From Corallium rubrum (Eukaryota; Cnidaria; Anthozoa; Scleralcyonacea; Coralliidae): a DNA stretch of 64,000 nucleotides. Where the stretch lies: the NCBI GenBank assembly GCA_964035015.1, contig OZ036001.1:12887915-12951914 (forward strand). Direction: 5' to 3'. Each line of letters opens with the position of its first letter. Positions within the stretch are counted from its first letter, which is position 1. Below the pieces are notes generated by a model, which was given only the letters and a program-made list of their open reading frames with translations, ran no database searches and was not told where the DNA came from. This document shows positions 54,505 through 64,000 of this stretch, piece by piece. The translations under genes and the position numbers were made by a program.

Positions 54505-55464
54505 CTAAAAAATTAAAACACAATGAGATCTGGCAAGTAATATATATTTTACGGGACGTATGCTCGCCTCGAGCTAAGGGCTTGACCGTTTTAAGTAATG
54601 AGAGAATTTAAGATCGACGTTAAAGATATATTTACCGCGCTAACCGCTGACTGCAGTTCGATGTTAACAGTTTGACGTTCGACTTAAAAATGAATTACAC
54701 CTTAACTCTTTCCTGTCCGAATCAGAAAATTTTGAAATTTGGACGCCCTCAAACACCATTTCCAGCACCTCAAGCGAATATTTCTGTCGGCTCGGTAAAT
54801 TGATTGTCATTTTACGCTTGTTTTCCATAAAAAACGTAAAGTTTTCGTCATTCCTCAGACATATATTTACCGAGTTAAGGTCTTCGTTAAGGTTTGCAGG
54901 GTCATTTCTGTAAAGCGCTCTCAATTCGTCAGAATTTATGCCACAAAAATAAAATAGATATCGTTAGAAAGCTATGAATTTGTAGAATACAATGGTGTTT
55001 TTGGTTTCGCGATAAACACAAACCGTTACTAGTTGTGAATTTTTTAATTAAAGCTAGAGCTTCACTCGGGGCGACTCGAGTAAAAAGCGTTTTATTTTGT
55101 TCAAAATCTTTTTTTTGTACTTTGATTCCGAGATAAATTTCCAGCAAAACGGTGTCAGCGTTTTTTGATATGTGGAGTTTTGCCAATTTTATTGACGACC
55201 AAAGTTAAAAATGCTGTTTTTCGACCAACATTCGGACAAAATAAATCATAACTGCGAAAAATGTTTTTGAACAAAATGAAACGCTTTGTTCTTAAGTCGC
55301 CCCGAGTGAAGCCCTGGTTTGTGTTTATCGTGAAACCAAAGACACCATTGTATTCAACAAATTTATAGCTTTCTAACGATACTAATGTGCGCCCCTGGTT
55401 CTTACAAGCGGGTTCGTACTTTACTGCATCCCAGGAGTTCAAACATAGACTGGCTTTGATTTAC
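54505..55464. other. Intron 2, dispersed repeat
   Basis: About 54905-55260 is the partner of the repeat at 1567-1930. The last part (about 55190-55400) is a partial inverted copy of it. No exon. Confidence 0.55.
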
Positions 55465-55656
55465 CTTGACAGTATCTTTAAGAAACGACGCAATTTCCTT
55501 CTTGTTTAGTCCTTTCAAAAGCTTGGAAAGATTTTTAAGTTGTACATCATTCCAGGAATTCACTTCTCCCCAGGCCTCCTTGATCTTCTTAACGAGAGCT
55601 CGCGTTTGAGGTACGAAGAACTTCCTCTCGGACAGGAACTTGGCGCTTTTGCCAAC
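55465..55656 (-). CDS. Stereocilin/mesothelin-like protein, exon 2
   Basis: Sixty-four codons, phase 0 at both ends (ATGAAG|GTT, GTCAAG|GTAAAT). It encodes VGKSAKFLSERKFFVPQTRA, then LVKKIKEAWGEVNSWNDVQL, then KNLSKLLKGLNKKEIASFLK and DTVK. The order K(I/A)K..WG..(N)SW.D.QL..L(S)..L.GL...EI is the clearest match to the repeats in exons 7 and 9. Confidence 0.85.
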
Positions 55657-55802
55657 CTTCATATTTAACAAAAAAATAGACAAAATAATGTTTGAATTTA
55701 TTTATCAACATTTGTACCTGGCGGTAACAGGAGAAGTAACAATAGGACTCTAGATCCCTTACAAGGTTATTTTCCACTATACGGATCCCAACTAACCCCA
55801 AG

Positions 55803-56011
55803 GTGTTGATTTTACGGAGGGAGGAAAACCGGAGAACCCGGCGAAAAACCCTCACAGCACAGGAGAGACCAACTAAACTCTACTCACATGAGTCTCAAGC
55901 TCGAGAACGGGGTTGTCCCAGATGGTCACCCATCCAAGTACTAACCCCGTCCAACTGGGATTAACTAATGGTGAGAGGCAGCGCCCTAACAGCACACGCC
56001 ATCCGTGCTCC
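55803..56011 (-). mobile_element. 5S-rRNA-derived SINE, copy
   Basis: On the minus strand: GGAGCACGGATGGCGTGTGC, then TTAGTACTTGGATGGGTGAC, which closely follows the A box-intermediate element-C box region of 5S rRNA (TTAGTACTTGGATGGGAGAC). It is followed by a family-specific body and the tail CCGTAAAATCAACACC. This is the arrangement of SINE3-type elements. Confidence 0.8.
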
Positions 56012-56149
56012 CCTTGTAGGTTTAAGAGTAGGGAATGAAAACGACATTGGTGTTTTGGAAGCGTACATACATAAATACCGGAGCGACGGCAGTCGGAGGA
56101 GCCAGAAGGCCCCTCTTTCATTAGCTACTACCCTAAGGCAGGGGTACTC

Positions 56150-56660
56150 TGCGAGTCGAGCCCCTTTCCGACCTACGCAAGCTTCGGGAGAAAGTGGGCT
56201 CTGCCAACAAACTCGATCTTCACCCCAAGTTTGGGGCGAGTCAGTCAGGTTTTAAACTGGTCAAACAAGTTCTCGTTTACGAACACGCGTAAGCAGGAAA
56301 ATAGGAAGTTACGCGTTAGAGCCTGGGCCCAAAATAGTATCTTGGCAACTGTTCACGCATGCTCAAAAAAAAGTATCGAGTTTGTTGGTAGCCTGGTACC
56401 CTGGCCCAATCAAAGAATATGGGCCAGGTAACCACTAAAGACTTCTGCTTTCCTATTGGTTGAAATTTCGCGCGTTTTTAGTGGCTATGACTAAAACTGC
56501 AATCGTCATAAGTGGATTTAGCCCTGATGACGCGAGCATGAGATTAGTGGTTACCTGGCCCTTATTTCTTTTGAAATTGGGCCAAGGTACCAGGCTAGTG
56601 TTTGTTGGCAGAGCCCACTTTCCTCCGAAGCCTGCGTAGGTCGGAAAGGGGCTCTGACTC
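56150..56660 (+). repeat. Dispersed repeat, partner of 5100-5560
   Basis: Inverted ends (GAGTCGAGCCCCTTTCCGAC and the complement near 56640) and an internal inverted GCCTGGTACC motif suggest a non-autonomous element of about 500 bp. Confidence 0.6.
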
Positions 56661-56701
56661 GCAGGGTAAGGCAGGGGTGGACGCCACTTCAATTTCAGAT
56701 G

Positions 56702-56909
56702 GTGTTGATTTTACGGAGGGAGGAAAACTGGAGAACCCAGCGAAAAACCCTCAGAGCACAGAAGAGACCAACTAAACTTTACTCACATGAGCCCCAGCTT
56801 GAGAAGGGGTTATTCCCAGACAGTCACCCATCCAAGTACTAACCCCGTCTAACCGGGCTTAACTATTGGTGAGAGGCAGCGCCCTAACGGCACACGCCAC
56901 CCTGGCTCC
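56702..56909 (-). mobile_element. 5S-rRNA-derived SINE, copy
   Basis: Full-length copy with the 5S-like centre intact (minus strand) and the same head and tail as 55803-56011. The two copies are 690 bp apart in the same orientation. Confidence 0.8.
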
Positions 56910-57167
56910 CCCTTGGAAGCGTAATAGCAGGTAAAAGAAAAGAATTGTTGCCGACAACGAAGAAACTTCAAGATGATATAAACTGAAAAACAGACCATAA
57001 AATCTACGAAGAATTCAATTCCAAGTCTTAAATTGTACCTTTTATAGTAATCTTAAAATACTCATTAATAATTCATGAAGAAAATTCAAAAGAAATGAAT
57101 GTTTAAACAGGAGTTGTAAATCGGATACAGCATTGATTAATAAAACATCAATGCTGTATCAGATATA

Positions 57168-57302
57168 CAGCATACGCGAAAATGTGGCGCGCGAAAATGT
57201 GGCGCGCGAAAATGTGGCGCGCAAAAATATGGCGCGCGAAAATGTGGCGCGTGAAAATGTGGCACGCGAAAATATGGCGCGCAAAAATAAGGCGCACGAA
57301 AT
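57168..57302 (+). repeat. 15-bp minisatellite
   Basis: Nine units of GCGAAAATGTGGCGC with a few changes. The open frames on both strands reflect the 15-bp period. Confidence 0.9.
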
Positions 57303-57431
57303 TAAGGCCATGGGGATGACATGTGATGAAGATGACCAATATGATACCCGGTCTTAATTACCATAGAATTTTGCTTACTTTCAACCTGATTTTTTTATAA
57401 AATACTGATTTACTTGAGAAGCTAGATTAAA

Positions 57432-57582
57432 GCCGGTTTTCCACTAGGCGATTTTTTTCGCACGAAGCGACTTTCTTTTGTTCGAATTCAATAGATTTCT
57501 GATTAGTTCCAGCTCAGAGCTCAGGAGACAAAAGAAAAAGTCGCTTTGCATGAAAAAAGTCGCCTACTGGAAAACCGCCTTA
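57432..57582. mobile_element. Harbinger-like MITE, TAA target duplication
   Basis: The termini AGCCGGTTTTCCACTAGGCG and CGCCTACTGGAAAACCGCCT are inverted, and TAA flanks both ends. It appears to interrupt the upstream edge of the foldback hairpin copy 2 (57585-57718). Confidence 0.75.
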
Positions 57583-57584
57583 AC

Positions 57585-57718
57585 ACTCGAAAGAGTGTTT
57601 CATCCCCTATCCAGTCACCTCAAAATTGGTTAAAAAACTCGGCCTACGGCCTCGTTTTTCAACCACTTCTCGGTGACTGGATATCGGATGAAACACTCAT
57701 ATCGAATGATTCCTCGTG
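57585..57718. repeat. Foldback hairpin, copy 2
   Basis: Same architecture as 53195-53332: GAGTGTTTCATC ... GATGAAACACTC with an ACTCGGCCTACGGCCTCG apex. Confidence 0.7.
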
Positions 57719-57856
57719 TTTGATCTATTACATCATCATCTTGGCCATCTGATCATCATGGTCGATCACCTGATCATCATCAACATGCTGATCATGATTC
57801 ACCATTATGATGGCGTACGGTACATTTAAGGTGGTGATGAGTGCAAGGCATCTTAA

Positions 57857-58885
57857 GGTTACAGGATACGCTAGGAAGCCATTTCAAGAAATTTGTTACC
57901 GCTCGCTCAATTTTTTTCCGATTTGTCTCAAATTTGCAACCTCGTCCCCAGGGCATTTTGCCTCCACGTTGGGAGGTCGGCGAAAATGGCCCTGGCATCG
58001 GCTGGTCACGTGACACCCAGAATTTTGGGGTGTTTTGGCAAGAAAATTTATGCGGTCTTTGTGTTTCGTTTTTGTATAATACGTATATATGAATAATAAA
58101 TAAGAAATATTTAACGCTCTGCCGAATCACTCATGTGAACCTTTATCATAAATGCAACTGGCTAGCATTATTCATCATGATACTCCCCACGATTATCCAG
58201 GATACATTTAAATGTCGGGAAGAAACATATATCTAATGTTGTTCTTGACTTTAACCAAAGCTATCGTTACAATTCTTTGGATGAACTTCGCAGAGTGGAT
58301 TTATTGCAATTCATATTTTGATGAATAAATTACACTGTATCTGAATTAATCAAGTTTTTAAACCGGCCAATCCGATTATAGAATCGACCAGCCGATGCCA
58401 GGGCCATTTTCGCCGACCTCCCAACGTGGAGGCAAAATGCCCTGGGGACGAGGTTGTCAAATTTGCAACAAATGTAGTTAAGTATGTGACGGACACTATC
58501 GTATTATACAGTAAATAAGAAATAAAATATTGTTGCAGATATACTCATCAGTTTAAAATCACAGTACCTTCGCGCCGCAGTTTAAGACGGTCTTTGGTTT
58601 TACCAAAAAGCTCTCAATTTATCATATTTACACTTCTCAATGTTTGTTCTAAAAAAGAGTGTTCGCGCGTTTTATTTATGTAAAAATTACCTGAGTTACA
58701 AGCTTTTATTTGTCAATTGCTTGTGCCACAACATAGGTCGAGAAATAAAATATCCTAGCTGCTAAACCACTACATTAATAAAAAAATGCGAACACACTTT
58801 TTGGTGCAAATTTAAGACAAATCGGAAAAAATTGAGCGAGCGGTAACAAACTTCTTGAAATGACTTCCTAGGGTATCCTGTAACC
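57857..58885. mobile_element. TTAA-type MITE hosting a Mutator-like MITE
   Basis: TTAA on both sides (57853-57856, 58886-58889). The ends are GGTTACAGGATACGCTAGGA and the complement of CTAGGGTATCCTGTAACC. The arms extend about 80 bp and the element is interrupted at 57937-58456. Confidence 0.85.
57937..58456. mobile_element. Mutator-like (MULE) MITE with 9-bp duplication
   Basis: About 70-bp near-perfect terminal repeats (CAACCTCGTCCCCAGGGCAT and complement). The 9-mer TCAAATTTG is repeated exactly on each side (57928-57936, 58457-58465). A 9-bp duplication and long terminal repeats indicate the Mutator superfamily. Confidence 0.9.
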
Positions 58886-58889
58886 TTAA

Positions 58890-59378
58890 ACATCATGACC
58901 ATCAATGACTATGGTTGTACTCGTAACGATCAAGTCATCATATCACATGGTTATCTGATTCTCGTTGTCATCAGTCATCACCATTATACAGTAAACACCA
59001 TCGTTATGGTTGTAGTGGTCATCACCATCACATTCAAAATGAGCTCGTATTCCAAAAATGACCCCGTATTCCGAAAATGAGGCTATATTTAAAATAAGAG
59101 TACTAAACCAATTTTGACACACATCAAGTGCCATAAATGACATAGAAACAATTGCCGAGGCATTGCCGAAGCAAAGTAGCAAATTATCGAAAGACTTCGG
59201 CAATTATTTTGCCGAGGCAAAAATAGTTAAATTACGAGGACTGCAAAATAAGAGAAAGTTGCCGAAAAGTTGACAATTTGTGGCCGGGACTAATGCTGCA
59301 AGAAATATGCTTTTTTGCAAAACAGACTGTTTCATTTATCATTCTTTCATCTAAAATATAAACCACAAAACCACGTAC
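58890..59378. other. Intron 1, no exon recognised
   Basis: It contains CATCA-rich sequence (57730-57790 and 58895-59030) and a small inverted GCCGAGGCA motif pair near 59150-59220. No supported gene. Confidence 0.45.
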
Positions 59379-59513
59379 CGCTTTAGCTGATAGTCGTAGA
59401 AGTTCCGCTGGAGGTACAACCTCGAGAACTTTGCAGACTTTTTGGATGGCGTCTTCGTCCCAACTAGCAAGTTCACCAAACGCCTTCTTAGCAGGACCAA
59501 TAAATGCATTCTT
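59379..59513 (-). CDS. Stereocilin/mesothelin-like helical-repeat protein, exon 1 of those in the window
   Basis: This is the 5'-most exon found of a gene running from here to at least 31124. It encodes KNAFIGPAKKAFGELASWDE, then DAIQKVCKVLEVVPPAELLR and LSAKA, ending at AAAGCG|GTACGT. The acceptor is taken at CGATCAG|AAG (phase 0). An alternative at TATATTTAG|T (about 59558) would add 15 residues in another phase. There is no start codon or signal peptide, so upstream exons lie further right. The 13 exons total 2632 bp (877 codons). The protein is built of about 62-residue helical repeats (K..W, W...QL..LG.L..GL...(D/E)(L/I)..(I/L)) as in stereocilin, otoancorin and mesothelin precursors, which act in extracellular matrix attachment. 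Orthology is not established. Confidence 0.7.
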
Positions 59514-59659
59514 CTGATCGCCGTTGAAGTTAACGTCACAAAAAATAGCATGACTAAATATAAAATAAAGTAGGGTTTAAGTAATAGGAAGAGAGGAGGG
59601 GTGATTAGGTGGAAACGAAGGAAAGAGGAAGATAGGAGACAAAGGAAGAAGAAAGCTAA

Positions 59660-60347
59660 GGAAGGGGGGGAGGGAGAGAGGGAGGGAGAGAGGGAGGGAG
59701 GGAGGGAGGGAGGGAGGGAGATAGGGAGGACGGGCGGACGGACGGACGGACCGACGGAAGGAGGGAAGGAAGGAAGATAGGAAGGAAGGAAGATAGGAAG
59801 AAAGGAAGGAAGGAAGGAAGGAAGGAAGGAAGGAAGGAAGAAAGGAAGGAAGGAAGGAAGAAAGGAAGGGAGGGAGGGAGGGAGGGAGGGAGGGAGGGAG
59901 GGAGGGAGGGAGGAAGGAAGGAAGGAAGGAAGGAAGGAAGGAAGGAAGGAAGGAAGGAAGGACGGACGGACGGACGGAAGGAGGGAGTGAGTTAGAGAGG
60001 GAGGGAGGAAGGGAGGGAGGGAGGGAGGGAGGGAGGGAGGGAGGGAGGGAGGGAGGGAGGGAGGGAGGGAGGACGGACGGACGGACGGACGGACGGACGG
60101 ACGGATGGGAGGGAGGGAGGGAGGGAGGGAGGGGGGGCGAGGGAGGGAGGGAGGGAGGGAGGGAGGACGGACGGACGGACGGACGGACGGACGGACGGAC
60201 GGACGGACGGACGGACGGACGGACGGACGGACGGACGGACGGACGGAAGGAAGGAAGGAAGGAAGGAAGGAAGGAAGGAAGGAAGGAAGGAAGGAAGGAA
60301 GGAAGGAAGGAAGGAAGGAAGGAAGGAAGGAAAGAAGGAAGGAAGAG
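59660..60347. repeat. Purine-rich mosaic microsatellite (GGAG/GGAA/GGAC)n
   Basis: Blocks of GGAG, GGAA and GGAC alternate several times. The minus-strand frames of up to 378 codons (Pro-Ser-Phe-Leu repeats) are artefacts. Confidence 0.95.
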
Positions 60348-60355
60348 TAGATAAC

Positions 60356-61197
60356 CCCCCCCATATAGCATTCAAAGGGATGCCGCCTCATTGAATATTC
60401 CGTGTGACGCCCAGTTGTGTGACGCCCGGTGGTGTGACGCCCGATGGTGTGACGCCCGGTTGTGTGACGCCCGGTGGTATGATGCACGGTGTGACGCCCG
60501 GTGTGACGCCCGGTGGTGTGACGCCCGGTGTGACGCCCGAAGGGTCTGAATTGGCAGAGACAACTGCTCTGGTGAAACCTGAATATTATTTGAATAATAT
60601 GGAGACTTTGAATATTATATTAGTTAGAACCTAAATGATCAAACAGTCTTATACACGTTTTGTGGCAATAAGTGTTTTGAGAGTTATCGTTTACTTTGGC
60701 CTAGTTTGTAGAGGAACGAAACAGAAAATGGATAGAGACACTTTATATTTTTTATCTTAAACCTGGAATTTAGCGGGTTTTTGGTTAAGTAATCTGAGTG
60801 TTATTTACGAAGAGATGAATGTTAACAGTTTTGGTCGGATTATCGGTAACCCTAGTATATAGAGTATACGAATCCTTGGATGAAGAATCAATTCGAGAAG
60901 CCGTAAGAAGACACAAATCAATTCGAAAAGCGAAGAACAAAGACTTGTCCATATATAACTGAGATACATCAGGGTTACTAGGCTTTCTGTTAATAAGAAC
61001 GATATAAACAAGATTCTCGCACGTGCAGGAGACAAAAGAGAAAACTCGTTAAAGTTACTAATGACCAAAACATAACAGGATTTGCATATAAGTAGAATAT
61101 TTAATTCATTTTAGGGGTGATCATGAGTTTTGGGGGGATAATAAGGGGCATGAAGAGGTATTAATGCATGGGCAGGTCTAGGCGAGAAAGTCATTAG
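60356..61197 (-). repeat. Tandem duplication near the ATPase gene, unit 1
   Basis: It carries CAAAGGGATGCCGCCTCATT, an array of GTGTGACGCCCGG units (60398-60540), GAAGGGTCTGAATTGGCAGA, and the block 61016-61197. All recur in the same order in the next unit, with fewer GTGTGACGCCC repeats. There is no coding region. Confidence 0.8.
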
Positions 61198-61201
61198 CGA
61201 C

Positions 61202-61966
61202 CCCCCCATCCGGCGTATCAAAGGGATGCCGCCTCATTAAATATTCCGTGTGACGCCCGGTATGATGCCCCCGTGTGACGCCCGGTGTGACGCCCGAAGG
61301 GTCTGAATTGGCAGAGCTCGTATAGACTTAGATTAATAGCATATAATGAATATTATATTAGGTTTAGAACCTAAATATTCAATCACCCTAGAATCATTGC
61401 TAGCTAAACCCTTGTTTATAAGTGAAGAAATCGAAAGAAGATAGAATGAGGAGTCAATTCTAAAAGCCATAAGAACGTTTTTAAGTGTCGATATATAAAC
61501 GAAATATTATTTGGCTGCGGGACGGCTGAGTATCGACTTGAATTAATAGCATACATGAATATTATATTAGTTAGAACTTAAATGACCATCTTTAACCATT
61601 TACTTGGAGATATGTGCCGAATTGTCGCTTATTAGGCTTTAGTAGACATTGAATCATTTTCTTCAGAGGGGCTTGCCAGAATATAAACTGTCAAGGGTTA
61701 AACGGCTGACTCGGCTATTTTATTAACGTCGTCAAGCATCTTGTTAATGTTGCTACGGCTGATATTTGCGTATTTATGCTCAGTGCACGTGCAGGACACA
61801 AAAGAGAAAACTCGTTAAAGTTACTAATGACCAAAACATAACAGGATTTGCATATAAGTAGAATATTTAATTCATTTTAGGGGTGATCATGAGTTTTGGG
61901 GGGATAATAAGGGGCATGAAGAGGTATTAATGCATGGGCAAGTCTGGTCGAGAAGGTCATTAGCGT
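61202..61966 (-). repeat. Tandem duplication near the ATPase gene, unit 2
   Basis: The segment about 61785-61966 is nearly identical to 61016-61197 (for example GGGGTGATCATGAGTTTTGG). It ends about 85 bp before the 3' end of the ATPase reading frame. Confidence 0.8.
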
Positions 61967-62007
61967 GTATTTTGCATAAGACAGAATTCACAACAATCGG
62001 TTTAAAA

Positions 62008-62013
62008 TATTTA
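62008..62013 (-). terminator. Polyadenylation signal AATAAA for the ATPase gene
   Basis: On the minus strand, AATAAA occurs about 40 bp after the TAG of the ATPase frame (in GCCGAAATAAATATTT). This is a normal eukaryotic position and supports transcription of the ORF. Confidence 0.45.
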
Positions 62014-62050
62014 TTTCGGCTTTGGTTTAAACATATACATATAAAAAGTT

Positions 62051-63433
62051 TTAGTAAGGTCTGCTTCTTAGATTATATTTAGGTGTTTTTATTTTAAAAG
62101 TAGCATGATAATCTTTCTTGTTTTCTGGTGATAATTGGGACACATCTTCTTTTGTCATGGGTAAATATTTTGATCTAGTCATCATTAGATGGTGTTCATA
62201 CTCTTCTCTTTCATCCGGAGTCATCTTTGCCAAGTCTTTCTCTGTCGGGTCGCCCAAACTTTCCCAATTATGAAAGAAATTATGTTTAAGCGTCGGTTGT
62301 TCAACGGTAGGAGGCGGTGTTACAAAATAGGTTTTAGGTGTAGCAGGGAAACCCCACGGAAGATCGTCAGTTTCTTGCTTTATCTCCGGTGTCAAATTTG
62401 GTGTACTTTTCCGAGGCTGAGTTTGAAGACTAGTCAGAGGTTGAGACTGATTTTGCATTTGGTTTTGAAAATTCAGAAAACGTCCTAGCTGATTGGAGTA
62501 AAGTATGCTCTTTTCTTCAGGTGTTAACTGTGGCGCTTGTACAATATCTTGCATTTTTTGTTCTGTATTGTACATGGCATTAACGATCGGAGGTAATTGA
62601 TAGGATTGCTTTTGTATGAAACTACCCAGCTGTTGCTGCAGGCTGGAGCTATTTTCTCCAGGTAGAACATTGGTCTTGAGGCGATGATCGTCGTCCGTGG
62701 TCGGTTTCAGATCAAGCATTAAATAACCATGAGGGCGACTTGTGGCCTCCTCGTAACTCTTCATAAATTCATGGACATGACCTGGGTTCACCTGCCGTGC
62801 CAAGACAGAAATTTGTTGCTTATCCCTCGGAGACTTGAATAGTACGATATAGTGTGCGTTGAGGCTGATGTTTCTTGTTTCTTTGCCTTGGTGAAATATA
62901 TTCTGAACAATATAGATCACGGAGAGATTCCTGTGATGACTACCTTTAGTAAATAGACTAGCAATACGTTTGTCTCCCCCTGATTGAGCCATGAGATCAT
63001 CGAGGACGATCAGGTTACGTTGAGAGACTTCAAGAAAATTATTGGAGTCAATGTCGGAAGGTATACCCTCATAGAATTCGATGCCTGGTATTGTTTTGAT
63101 CATTTCTAAATACATGGGCTGCCATTGCCCATAACACCAAATGATACGTTCGGGAGGAGGATTAATCGCAGTTTTGGCGTTTTCCAGAAGCGTTTTCACC
63201 CATACTGTTTTACCACTCTGAGTACACCCTGCAACAATGCACGTAAAAGGATGCTGCAGAACTGTTGATCCATTGACCACAGGTGTTGCTTTCCTCGAGT
63301 GACTTTCTCCGTGGACATCTTCCAAATGGCGCCGTAAATTAAAGGGTTTAGAATAGTTCTTTCCGCAAATATCACAGGCGTAGGGCATGTTGCTTCGGAG
63401 GCTATCAGTGGCAAAATGATTTCTCCCAAACAA
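62051..63433 (-). CDS. C2H2 zinc finger + A32/FtsK-like P-loop ATPase of a mobile element
   Basis: A single 460-residue frame. Residues 18-41 form a classical C2H2 finger (CDIC ... HLEDVH; ligands C20, C23, H36, H41). Residues 69-76 are a Walker A motif (GCTQSGKT) and 140-146 a Walker B (NLIVLDD). Between them is [15 protein letters not shown], then EFYEGIP. A conserved IVQN follows at about 173-176. This order resembles packaging-type ATPases of the A32/HerA-FtsK group that Maverick/Polinton transposons, adintoviruses and relatives use to load DNA into capsids. Residues 320-460 are Pro-rich and basic. The frame is intact and probably starts at M1 or at M16, just before the finger. No capsid, integrase or polymerase gene is in the window. 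The zinc finger fusion is unusual. A domesticated host gene is an alternative. Confidence 0.6.
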   Translation of the reverse strand: MFGRNHFATDSLRSNMPYACDICGKNYSKPFNLRRHLEDVHGESHSRKATPVVNGSTVLQHPFTCIVAGCTQSGKTVWVKTLLENAKTAINPPPERIIWCYGQWQPMYLEMIKTIPGIEFYEGIPSDIDSNNFLEVSQRNLIVLDDLMAQSGGDKRIASLFTKGSHHRNLSVIYIVQNIFHQGKETRNISLNAHYIVLFKSPRDKQQISVLARQVNPGHVHEFMKSYEEATSRPHGYLMLDLKPTTDDDHRLKTNVLPGENSSSLQQQLGSFIQKQSYQLPPIVNAMYNTEQKMQDIVQAPQLTPEEKSILYSNQLGRFLNFQNQMQNQSQPLTSLQTQPRKSTPNLTPEIKQETDDLPWGFPATPKTYFVTPPPTVEQPTLKHNFFHNWESLGDPTEKDLAKMTPDEREEYEHHLMMTRSKYLPMTKEDVSQLSPENKKDYHATFKIKTPKYNLRSRPY

Positions 63434-63475
63434 ATGCTAGGTATATATGTGTATATTTCTACCCTTGAATTCGAG

Positions 63476-64000
63476 TCCAGGCTTTTAGCTCCGAGCTCTT
63501 GGCTCCTAGCTCCGAGCCCCCGGCTCCCAGCTCCGAGCCCCCCGGCTCCTGGCTCCGAGCCCCCGGCTCCTGGCTCCGAGCCCCCGGCTCCTGGCTCCGA
63601 GCCCTTGGCTCCTGGTTCCGAGGCCCCGGCTCCTGGCTCCAAGCCCTTGGCTCCTGGCTCCGAGCCCCCGGCTCCTGGCTCCGAGCCCCCGGCTCCTGGC
63701 TCCGAGCCCCCGGCTCCTGGCTCCGAGCCCCCGGCTCCTGGCTCCGAGCCCTTGGCTCCTGGTTCCGAGGCCCCGGCTCCTGGCTCCGAGCCTCCGGCTC
63801 CTGGCTCCGAGCCCTTGGCTCCTGGCTCCGAGCCCCCGGCTCCTGGCTCCGAGCCCCCGGCTCCTGGCTCCGAGCCCCCGGCTCCTGGCTCCGAGCCCTT
63901 GGCTCCTGGTTCCGAGGCCCCGGCTCCTGGCTCCAAGCCCTTGGCTCCTGGCTCCGAGCCCCCGGCTCCTGGCTCCGAGCTCCTGGCTCCGAGCCCTTGG
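63476..64000. repeat. GC-rich 21-bp minisatellite with 147-bp higher-order period
   Basis: About 25 units of GGCTCCTGGCTCCGAGCCCC + C run to the right edge. Variant units (CCCTTGGCTCCTGGTTCCGA) recur at 63601, 63748 and 63895, a spacing of exactly 147 bp or seven units. The minus frame through it (Glu-Pro-Gly-Ala-Gly-Gly-Ser repeats) is in a different frame from the ATPase and is not considered a gene. Confidence 0.9.

Noticed and set aside
55803-56011. A 5S rRNA gene
   Set aside because: Only the internal promoter region resembles 5S; head and tail differ and are shared among dispersed copies.
57168-57302. Regular 15-bp repeats as a possible CRISPR array
   Set aside because: There are no spacers; the units are contiguous and the context is eukaryotic.
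59351-60487. 378-codon Pro-Ser-Leu frame
   Set aside because: Purine repeat translation; only the short exon 59379-59513, read in its own spliced context, is supported.
60398-60545. GTGTGACGCCC repeats as a possible CRISPR or origin iteron array
   Set aside because: Spacing is irregular and variable, there are no unique spacers, and it is duplicated nearby as part of a larger unit.
61016-61966. LTR pair of a retrotransposon
   Set aside because: The two direct repeats have no TG...CA ends, primer-binding site or gag-pol between them; tandem duplication explains them better.
63196-63936. 246-codon Glu-Pro-Gly-Ala-Gly-Gly-Ser frame, possible collagen- or silk-like protein
   Set aside because: Comes from the 21-bp minisatellite and overlaps the ATPase in another frame.

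Overview
The window is nuclear DNA of an invertebrate animal, most likely an anthozoan cnidarian and probably a stony coral. It is AT-rich, its genes are split by GT/AG introns, and it is saturated with short inverted-repeat transposons (MITEs), SINEs, a LINE and long simple-sequence arrays. The coral assignment is an inference from the gene types and from a very abundant small TTAA-flanked repeat with the core TCTGGCGTTAGCCAGA; no sequence search was run. There is no bacterial operon, CRISPR array or rRNA operon.

Gene layout, left to right: (1) 4.7 kb, minus: first coding exon of an importin-7/8-like nuclear transport receptor; the rest lies beyond the left edge. (2) 9.7-10.4 kb, minus: two exons of a Rieske 2Fe-2S protein of the RFESD type. 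(3) 15.2-17.3 kb, plus: an intronless 684-residue charged coiled-coil protein with repeated aromatic-x-x-W...KR blocks and a four-fold repeated stop-codon module at its end. (4) 18.0-25.0 kb, minus: a complete four-exon GH27 alpha-galactosidase (393 residues) with signal peptide and both catalytic aspartates. (5) 31.1-59.5 kb, minus: at least 13 exons of a large helical-repeat protein resembling the stereocilin/otoancorin/mesothelin superfamily, open at both ends. (6) 62.05-63.4 kb, minus: a 460-residue C2H2 zinc finger plus P-loop ATPase resembling packaging ATPases of large DNA transposons and viruses, flanked by tandem duplications and a GC-rich 21-bp minisatellite.

The rest is mobile or repetitive. 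There are hAT-like elements with 8-bp target duplications (66-321, 18843-19419, 20414-21006, 27991-28980), many elements bounded by TTAA (5724-6196, 26858-27604, 48031-48618, 48841-49377, 57857-58885 and others), a Mutator-like element with a 9-bp duplication (57937-58456), a Harbinger-like TAA element (44307-44670), a 5'-truncated CR1/L2-like LINE (32046-34402), 5S-rRNA-derived SINEs in five copies, tRNA-derived SINEs, and palindromic repeats that carry hammerhead-ribozyme-like cores. Long open frames at 6.7-7.1, 36.6-37.2, 40.1-41.8, 43.0-44.1, 45.0-45.7, 50.8-51.9, 59.4-60.5 and 63.2-63.9 kb are translations of simple repeats and are not genes.

The genes do not form a common pathway: they are unrelated housekeeping or secreted-protein genes whose introns have been inflated by transposons. 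The observations most worth following are the hammerhead-like cores, the exon wedged between two TTAA elements, the stacked nested insertions, the all-phase-0 modular gene, and the zinc-finger ATPase.
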